A stretch of 12,406 nucleotides of DNA from CAJQND01 sp051010055 (GTDB taxonomy: Bacteria > Pseudomonadota > Alphaproteobacteria > Rhizobiales > CAJQND01), in NCBI GenBank assembly GCA_051010055.1, contig JBPCVY010000169.1, positions 1-12,406 of the forward strand. The letters are read 5' to 3'. Below the pieces are notes generated by a model. It made no database searches and was not told where the DNA came from. It was given only the letters and a program-made list of their open reading frames with translations. Each line of letters opens with the position of its first letter. Position 1 is the stretch's first letter. Positions 1-7,128 of this stretch are shown here, piece by piece. The position numbers were made by a program, and so were the translations under genes.

Positions 1-410
1 AAACAGAACTGGTTTGCTTCCTGCCATTTGCCGTTAATCACATCCTGGCGGTAACCCACAATCGAACGGCGCAGGGCAAAAATAAGGGCGAACGTGTGCT
101 CCGGTACCGTGTTGACCGCGTAGCCGCGCACGTTGGAAACCGGGATACTGCGCTCAGCGCATGCATCCACATCAACCACATCATACCCGGTGGCAGCAAC
201 CGCAATCATTTTCAGGTTATCCAGACCTTCTAACACGTTGCGACGGATAGGCACCTTGTTGGTGATAACAATATCTGCTTCTTTCACACGTTCGGCGACC
301 TCATCTGGAGTGGTTTCGGAATATTCGGTCCATTCGTGGTCGAAGCTTGGTTTTGTAACGTTGACCGATGGCCCCAATGTGCTGCGGTCAAGGAATACGA
401 TACGGGTCAT
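1..410 (-). CDS. D-2-hydroxyacid dehydrogenase, hydroxypyruvate reductase/glycerate dehydrogenase-like (partial, N-terminal)
   Basis: The minus strand is open from an ATG at 410 to the left edge, giving the first 136 residues of a protein normally about 310-320 long. The start is supported by GGAG at 419-422, eight bases upstream. The part seen is the N-terminal catalytic-domain half: an MTRIVFLDRSTLGP opening, NKVPIRR at about 51-57, VAATGYDVVDVDAC at 71-84 and NVRGYAVNTVPEHTFAL at 93-109. These are typical of D-2-hydroxyacid dehydrogenases, and the KWQEANQFC stretch at the cut resembles HprA-type hydroxypyruvate reductases. Such enzymes reduce hydroxypyruvate to D-glycerate with NAD(P)H in the cytoplasm. 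The Rossmann fold and the catalytic Arg, Glu and His lie beyond the edge, so substrate and cofactor cannot be confirmed. It is divergent from pyk across 184 bp. Family assignment is firm; the hydroxypyruvate specificity is an inference. Confidence 0.88.
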   Translation of the reverse strand, partial: MTRIVFLDRSTLGPSVNVTKPSFDHEWTEYSETTPDEVAERVKEADIVITNKVPIRRNVLEGLDNLKMIAVAATGYDVVDVDACAERSIPVSNVRGYAVNTVPEHTFALIFALRRSIVGYRQDVINGKWQEANQFC

Positions 411-463
411 GAGGTAATCTCCAGGAAATGTATGAGAAAAATGTATCGAGAAGTTTCAAGAAC

Positions 464-492
464 GCACTATTGCAGTCCCGGCCGCACGTCAA
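464..492 (-). promoter_or_regulatory. Candidate promoter of the D-2-hydroxyacid dehydrogenase gene
   Basis: Read on the minus strand, TTGACG (487-492) is a near-consensus -35 box. A poor -10 follows 17 bases later (TAGTGC, 464-469), or AATAGT at 15 bases. It lies about 55 bases upstream of the start at 410. The -35 match is good and the -10 is weak, so this is only a candidate. Confidence 0.25.
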
Positions 493-505
493 CACCGTTA
501 CACGT

Positions 506-511
506 TATAAT
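506..511 (+). promoter_or_regulatory. Candidate -10 box of the pyk promoter
   Basis: A perfect TATAAT sits 84 bases upstream of the pyk start in the divergent gap. No recognisable TTGACA-like -35 lies 15-19 bases before it, so if used it may depend on an activator. The -35 candidate of the opposite-strand promoter (487-492) lies just upstream, so the two promoters would be packed back to back. Confidence 0.3.
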
Positions 512-594
512 GCTGTCACGTCGCAAATGATATCGGCATGCTCCACCACGACCTTAAACTTCCCAGTGAAAACAGAATTTAAAAGGACAGAATT

Positions 595-2007
595 ATGAAG
601 CGGGACCGCAGGGCGAAAATTGTAGCTACCCTTGGCCCGGCAAGTTCGAACAAGATAACCATCGCCGAGCTGTTTTATGCCGGTGTGGATGTTTTCAGAA
701 TGAATTTTAGCCACGGAACCCACGAAGACCACGCAGCAAACTATCAGACAATCCGGGAGCTGGAACAGGAGGCAGGCCGCCCAATAGGCGTATTGCAGGA
801 CTTGCAGGGACCTAAGATCCGCACCGGTGAAATTTCCGGCGGAACTTGCACTCTGCAAGTTGGCACAAAAGTACGCTTCGACAGCGACCCGATACCCGGC
901 GACAGTAAACGTATCCCGCTGCTGCACCCTGAAGTCCATGAGGCGATCAAACCTGGTGATGCGATTCTCATCAATGATGGCCGTGTGCGGCTGGAGACGG
1001 TTCAGGTTGGCGATGATTATTTTGAAGCTGAGGTGTCTGTTGGCGGCGAGGTGAGCGACCGCAAGGGTGTCAACCTGCCCGATACCGTGATGAAACTCAC
1101 GCCGCTTACCGAAAAAGACCGCAAAGATTTGGACTTCGGTCTTGAACTGGGCGTTGACTGGGTTGCCCTGTCATTTGTGCAGCGCCCATCAGATGTGACT
1201 GAAGCGCGCCGCATTATCGGCAACAAGGCGTCCCTTCTGGTGAAGATCGAAAAACCGGCGGCATTGAAATGCCTTGATGAGATTGTGCCGCTGGTTGATT
1301 CGATTATGGTGGCGCGGGGTGATCTGGGCGTGGAAATTCCGCCCGAAGAAGTGCCGGGTGCGCAAAAGGAAATGGTGCGCGCATGCCGCCTTGCCGGGAA
1401 ACCTGTCATTATCGCCACGCAAATGCTGGAATCGATGGTGTCTTCACCATCGCCAACCAGGGCGGAGGCATCGGATGTTGCCACCGCAATTTATGATGGT
1501 GCTGATGCGGTGATGTTATCGGCAGAATCGGCTATCGGCAATTATCCGGTAAAGGCGGTGGAGATGATGAACAGCATCGTTCACCAAACCGAAAACCATC
1601 AGACCTACCGCTCAATCATCAATGCGTTGCAGCCGAATATTGAGCCCTCCGCGCCTCACGCAGTTTCAGCAGCTGCAGCCGATGTGGCAAATGCCATAGG
1701 CGCAGCGGCGGTTGTTGCCTTCACGTCAAGCGGCACGACGGCGCGGCGCGTTGCGCGCAAACGACCTGAAGTGCCGATTTTATCGGTGTCTCCGGACCGC
1801 GGCATCGCCCGCCGCCTGGCGCTTTTGTGGGGGGTTCATTCAATCCAGTCGGAAGATATTTCCAACCACCGGGAAATGGTGGTAAAAGCAGCCGCGCTGT
1901 CCGTAAATGACGGTTTTGCGAGCTGGGGCGATCAGATTGTTGTGGTCGCCGGTATTCCGTTCGGAGAGGCCGGCTCAACGAATAACTTGCGCGTTATCAA
2001 AATCTGA
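595..2007 (+). CDS. pyk: Pyruvate kinase
   Basis: This 470-residue protein is the usual length for a bacterial pyruvate kinase, which transfers phosphate from phosphoenolpyruvate to ADP in the cytoplasm. The ATG is preceded by AGGA at 584-587, seven bases away. The barrel carries the expected sites: ATLGPASS at 11-18, FRMNFSHG at 34-41 (Arg35, Asn37 and Ser39 for phosphate and K+), LQDLQGPKIRTG at 67-78, catalytic Lys217 with metal ligands Glu219 (VKIEK) and Asp243 (ARGDLGVEIP), and Thr275 in ATQMLESM. The B-domain cap spans about 72-165. The C-terminal domain includes SSGTTARRVARKRP (378-391) and ends in a normal AGIPFGEAGSTNNLRVIKI. LSAES at 308-312 replaces the common LSGET, as is usual in alphaproteobacteria. 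It is 46 bases ahead of pntA in the same direction with no terminator seen, so the three genes may be co-transcribed. Identity is certain; the operon is inferred. Confidence 0.97.
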   Translation: MKRDRRAKIVATLGPASSNKITIAELFYAGVDVFRMNFSHGTHEDHAANYQTIRELEQEAGRPIGVLQDLQGPKIRTGEISGGTCTLQVGTKVRFDSDPIPGDSKRIPLLHPEVHEAIKPGDAILINDGRVRLETVQVGDDYFEAEVSVGGEVSDRKGVNLPDTVMKLTPLTEKDRKDLDFGLELGVDWVALSFVQRPSDVTEARRIIGNKASLLVKIEKPAALKCLDEIVPLVDSIMVARGDLGVEIPPEEVPGAQKEMVRACRLAGKPVIIATQMLESMVSSPSPTRAEASDVATAIYDGADAVMLSAESAIGNYPVKAVEMMNSIVHQTENHQTYRSIINALQPNIEPSAPHAVSAAAADVANAIGAAAVVAFTSSGTTARRVARKRPEVPILSVSPDRGIARRLALLWGVHSIQSEDISNHREMVVKAAALSVNDGFASWGDQIVVVAGIPFGEAGSTNNLRVIKI

Positions 2008-2053
2008 CATCAGATCAGGTTTTGCAGCGAATTGAGAAAATGAGGGGTGGCAA

Positions 2054-3619
2054 ATGGGCCAGTTGATCGGGGTACCCAAGGAAATTCACGAAGGTGAACA
2101 GCGTGTGGCTGTCACGCCGGATTCGGCCAAGGAATTGCAGAAGCTGGGTTACAACGTTGCAATCCAATCGGGCGCTGGAGACACGGCAAACTTTTCCGAC
2201 AAAGCCTTTGAAGAAGCCGGTGTGACGGTCGTCAAAACTGCGCGGCAGCTATGGAAAAAAGCAGACATAATTGTCAAGGTGCGCGCACCTGAACAAATTG
2301 GCGACAGCCGCAGCCATGAAGCAACTCTGCTTGACGCAGGTAAGCTTCTTGTCAGCTTCGTGTGGCCGGGACAGAACGAAGCTCTGATGAAGCGGCTGGC
2401 AAAGCGCAAGGCCACCGTTATGGCCATGGATGCCGTTCCACGTATTTCCCGCGCTCAGAAACTCGATGCACTGAGCTCAATGGCAAATATTGGCGGCTAC
2501 CGGGCCGTCATTGAAGCTGCAAACAATTTTGGCCGCTTCTTCACGGGGCAGATCACAGCGGCAGGCAAAGTGCCTCCGGCAAAGGTTATGGTAATTGGTG
2601 CCGGGGTTGCCGGTCTTGCGGCAATCGGTGCGGCAAGAAGCCTTGGCGCGATCGTCAGGGCGTTCGACACCCGGCCCGAAGTCAAGCAGCAAGTTGAAAG
2701 CATGGGCGCTGAATTCCTCGAGCTTGAGTTTGAAGAAGAAGGCTCAGGCGCTGGTGGTTATGCAAAGGTCATGAGCCCGGAATTCATCAAGGCCGAGATG
2801 GAACTTTTTGCCGAGCAGGCAAAGGAAGTGGATATCATCATCACCACTGCGCTCATTCCCGGTAAACCAGCGCCCAAGCTCATCACCGCGGAAATGGTGG
2901 AGAGCATGCGCGATGGTTCGGTAATCGTGGATCTTGCAGCAGAGCAGGGTGGTAACTGCGAACTCACCGTTCCCAACGAATTGGTCGAACGCCATGGCGT
3001 CAAAATAATCGGCTACACCGATTTGCCGAGCCGGCTGCCGACCCAGTCAAGTCAGCTCTACGCAACCAATGTGCGTCATTTGTTTGATGACCTGACACCG
3101 GAGAAAGACGGTGTTCCGAACGTCAATATGGAAGATGATGTTATTCGCGGCGCAACCGTCATCAAGGATGGCGAGATCACCTGGCCGCCGCCCGCAATTG
3201 AAATGCCGCCGCCGCCAAAGCCGGTGGCCGACACCGCAGCGCCGGTTCCTGTAGCCGCGCAAGAGAGTAAGATAAGCGGCGTCTCCGATCTTATCGTTCT
3301 GGGGCTAGGGGCCATCGTTCTATATGCGATCGGCTCGGTGGCGCCGCCAGATTTCATGCAGCATCTAACCGTGTTTGTGCTTGCCTGTTTCGTCGGCTAC
3401 AGGCTCATCTGGAGCGTGACGCCGGCTCTGCATACACCGCTTATGAGTGTGACCAATGCCATATCCGGCATCATCGTTATCGGTGCAATGCTGCTACTGG
3501 CGAGCCCGTCTTGGATTGTAAAAGTCCTTGCGATTTTTTCCGTCCTCATAGCCACAATCAATGTCGCAGGCGGCTTCTACGTCACCCAGCGCATGCTTAA
3601 AATGTTCCAGAAGAGCTGA
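2054..3619 (+). CDS. pntA: Proton-translocating NAD(P)+ transhydrogenase, alpha subunit (fused form)
   Basis: The 521-residue protein is the NAD(H)-binding half of the inner-membrane transhydrogenase, which uses the proton gradient to drive hydride transfer from NADH to NADP+. The start has GAGGGG at 2042-2047, six bases upstream. Domain I spans about 1-375: it opens with IGVPKEIHEGEQRVAVTPDS, has the Arg130/Gln135/Asp138 set equivalent to the RQD loop of the Rhodospirillum rubrum enzyme, the nucleotide-binding GAGVAG at 182-187, FDTRPEVKQQ at 204-213, and the mobile loop GYTDLPSRLPTQSSQLYATN at 320-339. A proline- and alanine-rich linker at about 377-403 leads to four membrane helices at about 410-430, 435-455, 463-484 and 488-508, ending MLKMFQKS. 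This is the E. coli arrangement, not the split pntAA/pntAB form common in alphaproteobacteria. pntB starts five bases after its stop. Confidence 0.97.
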   Translation: MGQLIGVPKEIHEGEQRVAVTPDSAKELQKLGYNVAIQSGAGDTANFSDKAFEEAGVTVVKTARQLWKKADIIVKVRAPEQIGDSRSHEATLLDAGKLLVSFVWPGQNEALMKRLAKRKATVMAMDAVPRISRAQKLDALSSMANIGGYRAVIEAANNFGRFFTGQITAAGKVPPAKVMVIGAGVAGLAAIGAARSLGAIVRAFDTRPEVKQQVESMGAEFLELEFEEEGSGAGGYAKVMSPEFIKAEMELFAEQAKEVDIIITTALIPGKPAPKLITAEMVESMRDGSVIVDLAAEQGGNCELTVPNELVERHGVKIIGYTDLPSRLPTQSSQLYATNVRHLFDDLTPEKDGVPNVNMEDDVIRGATVIKDGEITWPPPAIEMPPPPKPVADTAAPVPVAAQESKISGVSDLIVLGLGAIVLYAIGSVAPPDFMQHLTVFVLACFVGYRLIWSVTPALHTPLMSVTNAISGIIVIGAMLLLASPSWIVKVLAIFSVLIATINVAGGFYVTQRMLKMFQKS

Positions 3620-3624
3620 TTGCC

Positions 3625-5016
3625 ATGTCACAAGGTCTTATTACTGTTTCATACATCGCGGCCAGCATCTTGTTCATTTTGAGCTTGGGTGGCCTTTCTC
3701 ATCCTGAAACCGCGCGGCGCGGCAACATATACGGCATGATCGGCATGGCGATTGCGATAATCGCCACGGCGCTTTCGCCAGATATGGGCGGGTACGGTTT
3801 CCTCGTTCCGGCGATGATCGTCGGCGCTGCTGCGGGCCTGTTCGTTGCCCACCGTGTTGAAATGACGGAAATGCCGGAACTGGTTGCCATCTTGCACAGT
3901 TTCGTTGGATTGGCTGCAACATTTGTGGGTATTGCCAGCTACATCGACCCGGCTAGCGTTTTCACCGGTGTGGAGAAAACAATCCATGAGGTGGAAGTTT
4001 ATCTGGGCGTGTTCATCGGGGCGATTACGTTCACCGGTTCTGTAATTGCGTTCGGTAAATTGCGCGGGCTGATTTCCGGCAAACCGCTCATGCTGCCCAT
4101 GCGCCATTGGATGAACCTTGGAGCGATACTTCTCTGCCTCGTTCTGATGAAGATGTTCCTTGGCGCACCAACCCATGCGGTTGGTATCTGGCCGCTATTG
4201 ATCATGACCCTTATTGCCTTTGCCCTTGGTGTGCATCTGGTGATGGCCATTGGCGGGGCTGATATGCCCGTGGTGGTGTCCATGCTGAACTCGTATTCAG
4301 GCTGGGCTGCCGCTGCTACAGGCTTCATGCTGTCCAATGACTTGCTGATTGTCACCGGCGCCTTGGTTGGTTCTTCCGGCGCAATTTTGTCCTACATCAT
4401 GTGCAAGGCCATGAATCGGAGCTTTATCTCGGTCATATTGGGTGGGTTTGGAACCTCTGAAGGCACCCATGTGGAGGGTGCAGATGGGGAAGTTGTTCCA
4501 ACTTCCGTTGAAGAAACCGCGCAACTTCTGGATGATGCCAAAGAAGTTATCATCGTACCCGGCTATGGCATGGCGGTTGCCCAGGCCCAGGCAGCGGTCA
4601 GTGATATGACCGAAAAACTGCGCGCCCAGGGCAAGAAAGTCCGTTTTGGCATTCACCCGGTCGCAGGCCGTCTGCCAGGTCACATGAACGTGCTGCTGGC
4701 AGAAGCAAAAGTGCCATACGACATTGTTCTGGAAATGGACGAACTGAACGATGATTTCCCCGACACCGATGTGGTGCTTGTTATCGGCGCCAACGACATC
4801 GTAAACCCTGGGGCGCAAGAAGATCCGAACAGCCCCATTGCCGGTATGCCGGTTCTGGAAGTCTGGAAGGCGGCAACTGTTATTGTTTCCAAGCGTTCCA
4901 TGGCGACCGGTTATGCGGGCGTGGAAAATCCACTCTTCTTCAAAGAGAACACGCGGATGCTGTTTGGAGATGCCAAAGACAGTGTGGATGCCATCGTCCA
5001 TAACATTGCAAACTAA
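3625..5016 (+). CDS. pntB: Proton-translocating NAD(P)+ transhydrogenase, beta subunit
   Basis: The 463-residue protein matches E. coli PntB in length and numbering. The N-terminal membrane domain (about 4-265, some nine helices) keeps the proton-channel residues His91 (AILHSFVGLAA), Asp213 (GGADMPVVVSML) and Asn222 (LNSYSGWAAAA). A soluble NADP(H)-binding domain follows from about 285. It has VPGYGMAVAQAQ at 311-322, GRLPGHMNVLLAEA at 348-361, DVVLVIGANDIVNPGA at 382-397 and KRSMATGYAGVENPLF at 423-438, the last carrying the Lys-Arg that contacts the NADP 2'-phosphate. The start lies five bases after the pntA stop, so translation is probably coupled. A strong terminator follows eight bases after the stop. 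With PntA it forms the membrane enzyme that supplies NADPH. Confidence 0.97.
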   Translation: MSQGLITVSYIAASILFILSLGGLSHPETARRGNIYGMIGMAIAIIATALSPDMGGYGFLVPAMIVGAAAGLFVAHRVEMTEMPELVAILHSFVGLAATFVGIASYIDPASVFTGVEKTIHEVEVYLGVFIGAITFTGSVIAFGKLRGLISGKPLMLPMRHWMNLGAILLCLVLMKMFLGAPTHAVGIWPLLIMTLIAFALGVHLVMAIGGADMPVVVSMLNSYSGWAAAATGFMLSNDLLIVTGALVGSSGAILSYIMCKAMNRSFISVILGGFGTSEGTHVEGADGEVVPTSVEETAQLLDDAKEVIIVPGYGMAVAQAQAAVSDMTEKLRAQGKKVRFGIHPVAGRLPGHMNVLLAEAKVPYDIVLEMDELNDDFPDTDVVLVIGANDIVNPGAQEDPNSPIAGMPVLEVWKAATVIVSKRSMATGYAGVENPLFFKENTRMLFGDAKDSVDAIVHNIAN

Positions 5017-5023
5017 AAAAATT

Positions 5024-5058
5024 CGGGAAGCAGCTTGACTGCTTCCCGTACAATTTTA
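5024..5058 (+). terminator. Rho-independent terminator of the pyk-pntA-pntB operon
   Basis: A perfect 10-bp stem, CGGGAAGCAG (5024-5033) and CTGCTTCCCG (5039-5048), encloses a 5-base loop. It begins eight bases after the pntB stop, is preceded by a run of A and followed by TACAATTTTAG, a loose T-rich tail. Position and stem make termination very likely; the T tract is interrupted. Confidence 0.85.
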
Positions 5059-5123
5059 GATAAATCCTGCGATTTCAGAAACTTGCCGCAAAATGCTGCG
5101 ATTTTAAGAATACTAAAATTGTA
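5049..5123. repeat. Nested inverted-repeat element downstream of pntB
   Basis: Perfect 11-bp arms TACAATTTTAG (5049-5059) and CTAAAATTGTA (5113-5123) enclose 53 bases that hold two smaller hairpins: AAATC-CTGC-GATTT (5062-5075) and AAAAT-GCTGCG-ATTTT (5090-5105). The nine bases CTGCGATTT occur in both inner hairpins (5067-5075 and 5096-5104). The left arm directly abuts the terminator stem and supplies its T-rich tail. The fold would be a three-way branched structure. It could be a dispersed intergenic repeat, part of a small RNA, or a processed 3' end. The repeats are seen directly; the function is unknown. The rest of this 237-base gap (5124-5253) shows nothing I can name beyond the ribosome binding site of the next gene. 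Confidence 0.6.
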
Positions 5124-5253
5124 ACTATTTGCTTCAGCCGTCTTTCAAGAAATAGCTGCACAATCAATGACTGGTAACAAATGCTGCGGGGCATGGGCCA
5201 TTGGGGCCTGGAGTGTGGAAATTCATTCCAACTGACGGCAGGAGTATGCGGCA

Positions 5254-5463
5254 ATGGAACAACTGACAAACAGGACGAGGGACGCGCTGATTGTCACGTC
5301 ATTTCAGTTTTTGGTGATCGTCATCCTTGGAATCCCGGCGGGAATTGGGCTGACATATGTGTTTCACCTCGGGAACTTTGAAATAGCGATCGTCGGAGCT
5401 GTGATTGGGCTGTTTGTGGCCAATCTGTTCGACATTCAGGCGTTCGGACGGGTTTCGCCCTAA
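5254..5463 (+). CDS. Small two-helix membrane protein of unknown function
   Basis: I do not recognise this 69-residue protein. After a short charged start (MEQLTNRTRD) come two hydrophobic stretches, about 12-36 (ALIVTSFQFLVIVILGIPAG and on) and 42-60 (FEIAIVGAVIGLFVANLFD), joined by a short loop with HLGN. The tail is a short, weakly charged DIQAFGRVSP. This fits a helical hairpin in the inner membrane, with both ends probably cytoplasmic by the basic residues before the first helix. A clear AGGAG at 5240-5244 sits nine bases before the ATG; an ATG at 5246 reads only six codons before a stop, so 5254 is the start. It stands alone between the pnt operon and the oppositely oriented DMT gene. 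Coding is supported by the ribosome binding site and the sensible protein; homology was not tested. Confidence 0.6.
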   Translation: MEQLTNRTRDALIVTSFQFLVIVILGIPAGIGLTYVFHLGNFEIAIVGAVIGLFVANLFDIQAFGRVSP

Positions 5464-5465
5464 AG

Positions 5466-5485
5466 AAGCGCCCTAGCGTCTTTTT
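5466..5485 (+). terminator. Weak candidate terminator after the small membrane protein gene
   Basis: AAGCGC (5466-5471) can pair with GCG-CTT (5476-5482) around a CCTA loop with one bulged T, and the T run TCTTTTT continues to 5485. It sits three bases after the stop at 5463 and immediately before the end of the convergent DMT gene. The stem is short and bulged, so the call is tentative. Confidence 0.35.
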
Positions 5486-5487
5486 CC

Positions 5488-6405
5488 TTAAATTTTTGTG
5501 GCAGGTGCAGGCGGTGTGCTTGCCTCTCGCGCTGCGCGTGTTTCGCGGTGCGAAATGTAGGTGGCGGCAGCCACGATAACCCCGCCTCCCAAGATCACGA
5601 ACGGGTCGAGCATTTCGTTGAAAAGCGCGATGCCAATAAGGCTTGCCCAAACCAGCTGCAAGAAGCTCACGGGCTGGGTTACGGTAATGGGCGCCGCGGC
5701 AAATGCCCTGGTGAGCGTGTAATGGCCGGCAGTTGCGAACACAGCCGTCAATCCCAGCCACATAACCTCTTCCACGGTGGGGGTGCGCCATTGCATGATT
5801 GCGCCGGGGAGCAGCACGAGCGTGCAGAAGACGGAGAGCATTCCAACGATTGTCGCGGAATCTTCGGTTTCGGTGAGTTTTTTTGCCAGCAAAAACGACG
5901 CTGCAAACAAGGGCGCAGTCGCAATCTGAGCGAGCTGTCCCGAATTGATGGATTCAAATCCGGGCCTCACGATAATGAAAACTCCAATGAGACCGGCAAT
6001 AACCCCCGCAATCCTTCTAACATGCAGAGTTTCGTCAAGAAACAGCCACGCGCCAATGGTCACAAAAATTGGCGCGGTGTACCCAAGTGCGGTGACCTCA
6101 GCAATCGGTATGCGGGCCATAGCGTAGAACCACAACATGACGGCGATGCCATGCACCAGCCCCCGCGCCGTGTAGAGTTTAAGCAAATGCGTGCTGGGCC
6201 GCCGGCGCATGGCCTTGATGACGATTGGTGAAATGAGGGCCAGGCCAATTGCATAGCGAATGAACGCTGCTTCAATGGCAGGCATATCAGAGCCGAGGTA
6301 ACGGACAATCCCCGTGACACACGCAAACATCAGCCCGGTGAGCACCATCCAGGCAATGCCTTCCAATGTCCGGCTTGTGCCAGCTGCAGCGTCGATAGTG
6401 CTCAA
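5488..6405 (-). CDS. EamA/DMT-superfamily transporter
   Basis: This 305-residue protein is an inner-membrane transporter of the drug/metabolite superfamily, with the two-repeat EamA architecture and about ten hydrophobic helices. Repeat one spans about 15-146, with FIRYAIGLALISPIV at 49-63 and the hallmark ALGYTAPIFVTIGAWLFLDE at 106-125. Repeat two spans about 158-285, with AAPITVTQPVSFLQLVWASL at 237-256 and LFNEMLDP at 261-268. The tail is short and polar. Substrates of this family (amino acids, metabolites, toxins) cannot be read from sequence. The start is TTG at 6405, with GGGGA at 6410-6414 only four bases upstream. No ATG or GTG nearby would do, because the first internal Met is residue 20, inside the first helix. 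It is convergent with the small membrane protein gene and follows the DUF992 gene by 105 bases on the same strand. That gap holds only an 8-bp palindrome, CGTATACG (6454-6461). Confidence 0.92.
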   Translation of the reverse strand: MSTIDAAAGTSRTLEGIAWMVLTGLMFACVTGIVRYLGSDMPAIEAAFIRYAIGLALISPIVIKAMRRRPSTHLLKLYTARGLVHGIAVMLWFYAMARIPIAEVTALGYTAPIFVTIGAWLFLDETLHVRRIAGVIAGLIGVFIIVRPGFESINSGQLAQIATAPLFAASFLLAKKLTETEDSATIVGMLSVFCTLVLLPGAIMQWRTPTVEEVMWLGLTAVFATAGHYTLTRAFAAAPITVTQPVSFLQLVWASLIGIALFNEMLDPFVILGGGVIVAAATYISHRETRAAREASTPPAPATKI

Positions 6406-6510
6406 GAAGTCCCCAAAATAATTTGTGAACGCGCACTATGCCCCTCTTTTCAACGTATACGCAATCCCGCTTCGCGCATGGGCGCTATGCCTGAACTGTT
6501 GGGGAGGCTG

Positions 6511-6996
6511 CTACTTGCCGGAGTAGGTGAGTTTGAGTCCTGCAATACCGCCAGCAACGTTGAGGCCGGTTTGCCCCTGAACGCTCAGAGGCTGAAGAGA
6601 GATTGATGAGCTGGAGCCGCCAACAAGAACGTTCGCTCCAAGGCCTCCAACCACTGTGGCTTCAGCGCTTGCCCCACCATAGCTTCCGGCAAGGGCGCCA
6701 GGTTCAACCGGTGAGCCTGCTGCGATGACGGCCCAGATGATGCGGCTCTTTTTCGTGAAGCCAACATCCACGCCGTATTTGTTGATGCGCCCCTGGTAGC
6801 GCTCGATGTGGCCGCCTTTTTGTATGAATGTGCAATTGATTTCCTTGGTGGATCCGAAGACAAGGCCAACACCGCCGGCGACGTCGCATTTAAGGCGCCC
6901 AACCTCTGTATTTGCGCTGGCAGTAACATTAAAAGTCGACACAATTAGTGCGACGGCGCTGGCGGCAATTGCCGGCGCAAACACTGTGTACTTCAT
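6511..6996 (-). CDS. Secreted DUF992-family protein
   Basis: The 161-residue protein starts MKYTVFAPAI and has a signal peptide with cleavage likely after the Ala-Ser-Ala at about 26-28, so it is exported to the periplasm or envelope. The mature part matches the DUF992 pattern of alphaproteobacteria: GRLKCDVAGGVGLVFGST at 33-50, a second cysteine at 55, IERYQGRINKYGVDVGF at 64-80, IIWAVIAA at 86-93, GALAGSYGGASAEATVVGG at 100-118, and the SLQPLSVQGQTGLNVAGGI tail at 133-151. Cys37 and Cys55 are the only cysteines and may pair. The frame is open 22 codons further upstream, but this ATG has GGAG with proper spacing and gives the signal peptide, so it is preferred. Function of the family is unknown. 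It is divergent from the TSUP gene across 114 bp. Confidence 0.88.
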   Translation of the reverse strand: MKYTVFAPAIAASAVALIVSTFNVTASANTEVGRLKCDVAGGVGLVFGSTKEINCTFIQKGGHIERYQGRINKYGVDVGFTKKSRIIWAVIAAGSPVEPGALAGSYGGASAEATVVGGLGANVLVGGSSSSISLQPLSVQGQTGLNVAGGIAGLKLTYSGK

Positions 6997-7090
6997 TAAG
7001 CCCGTCTCCGTGAAAATTTCCTTCGAAGATATGGCGAAGGATGTGTGGTTTGGTGAATGCACAAAAGATATGCTGCGCGCGGACTAACCT

Positions 7091-7128
7091 TCGAATTGGG
7101 CCGAATTGAGATGTTTCCAGCTGAATTG
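7091..7128. repeat. Short phased GAATTG repeats around the TSUP gene start
   Basis: GAATTG occurs at 7093-7098, 7103-7108 and 7123-7128, 10 and 20 bases apart, with a variant GAAATTG at 7132-7138. The copies span the leader and first codons of the TSUP gene. In the same divergent gap CCTTCGAA occurs at 7020-7027 and 7088-7095, with an inverted CGAAGG at 7035-7040. The helical spacing is what one would expect of a protein-binding site, but the repeats are short and may be chance. Confidence 0.35.

Noticed and set aside
133..417. 94-residue plus-strand frame at the left end
   Set aside because: It is antisense to the partial D-2-hydroxyacid dehydrogenase, whose motifs are clear.
1516..1530. 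LSAES in pyruvate kinase in place of LSGET, considered as a damaged site
   Set aside because: This variant is usual in alphaproteobacterial pyruvate kinases and all catalytic residues are present.
4297..5001. 234-residue open frame on the minus strand opposite pntB
   Set aside because: Antisense to a complete pntB with all catalytic residues, rich in His, Arg and Asn without domain pattern, and with no supporting start signal.
5548..6231. 227-residue open frame on the plus strand opposite the DMT transporter gene
   Set aside because: Low-complexity His/Gly/Asn-rich translation, fully antisense to a clear ten-helix transporter.
7057..7110. Upstream ATG start for the TSUP gene
   Set aside because: The added 18 residues are charged and arginine-rich, precede the first helix without resemblance to the family, and have no close ribosome binding site. 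Kept as an alternative only.
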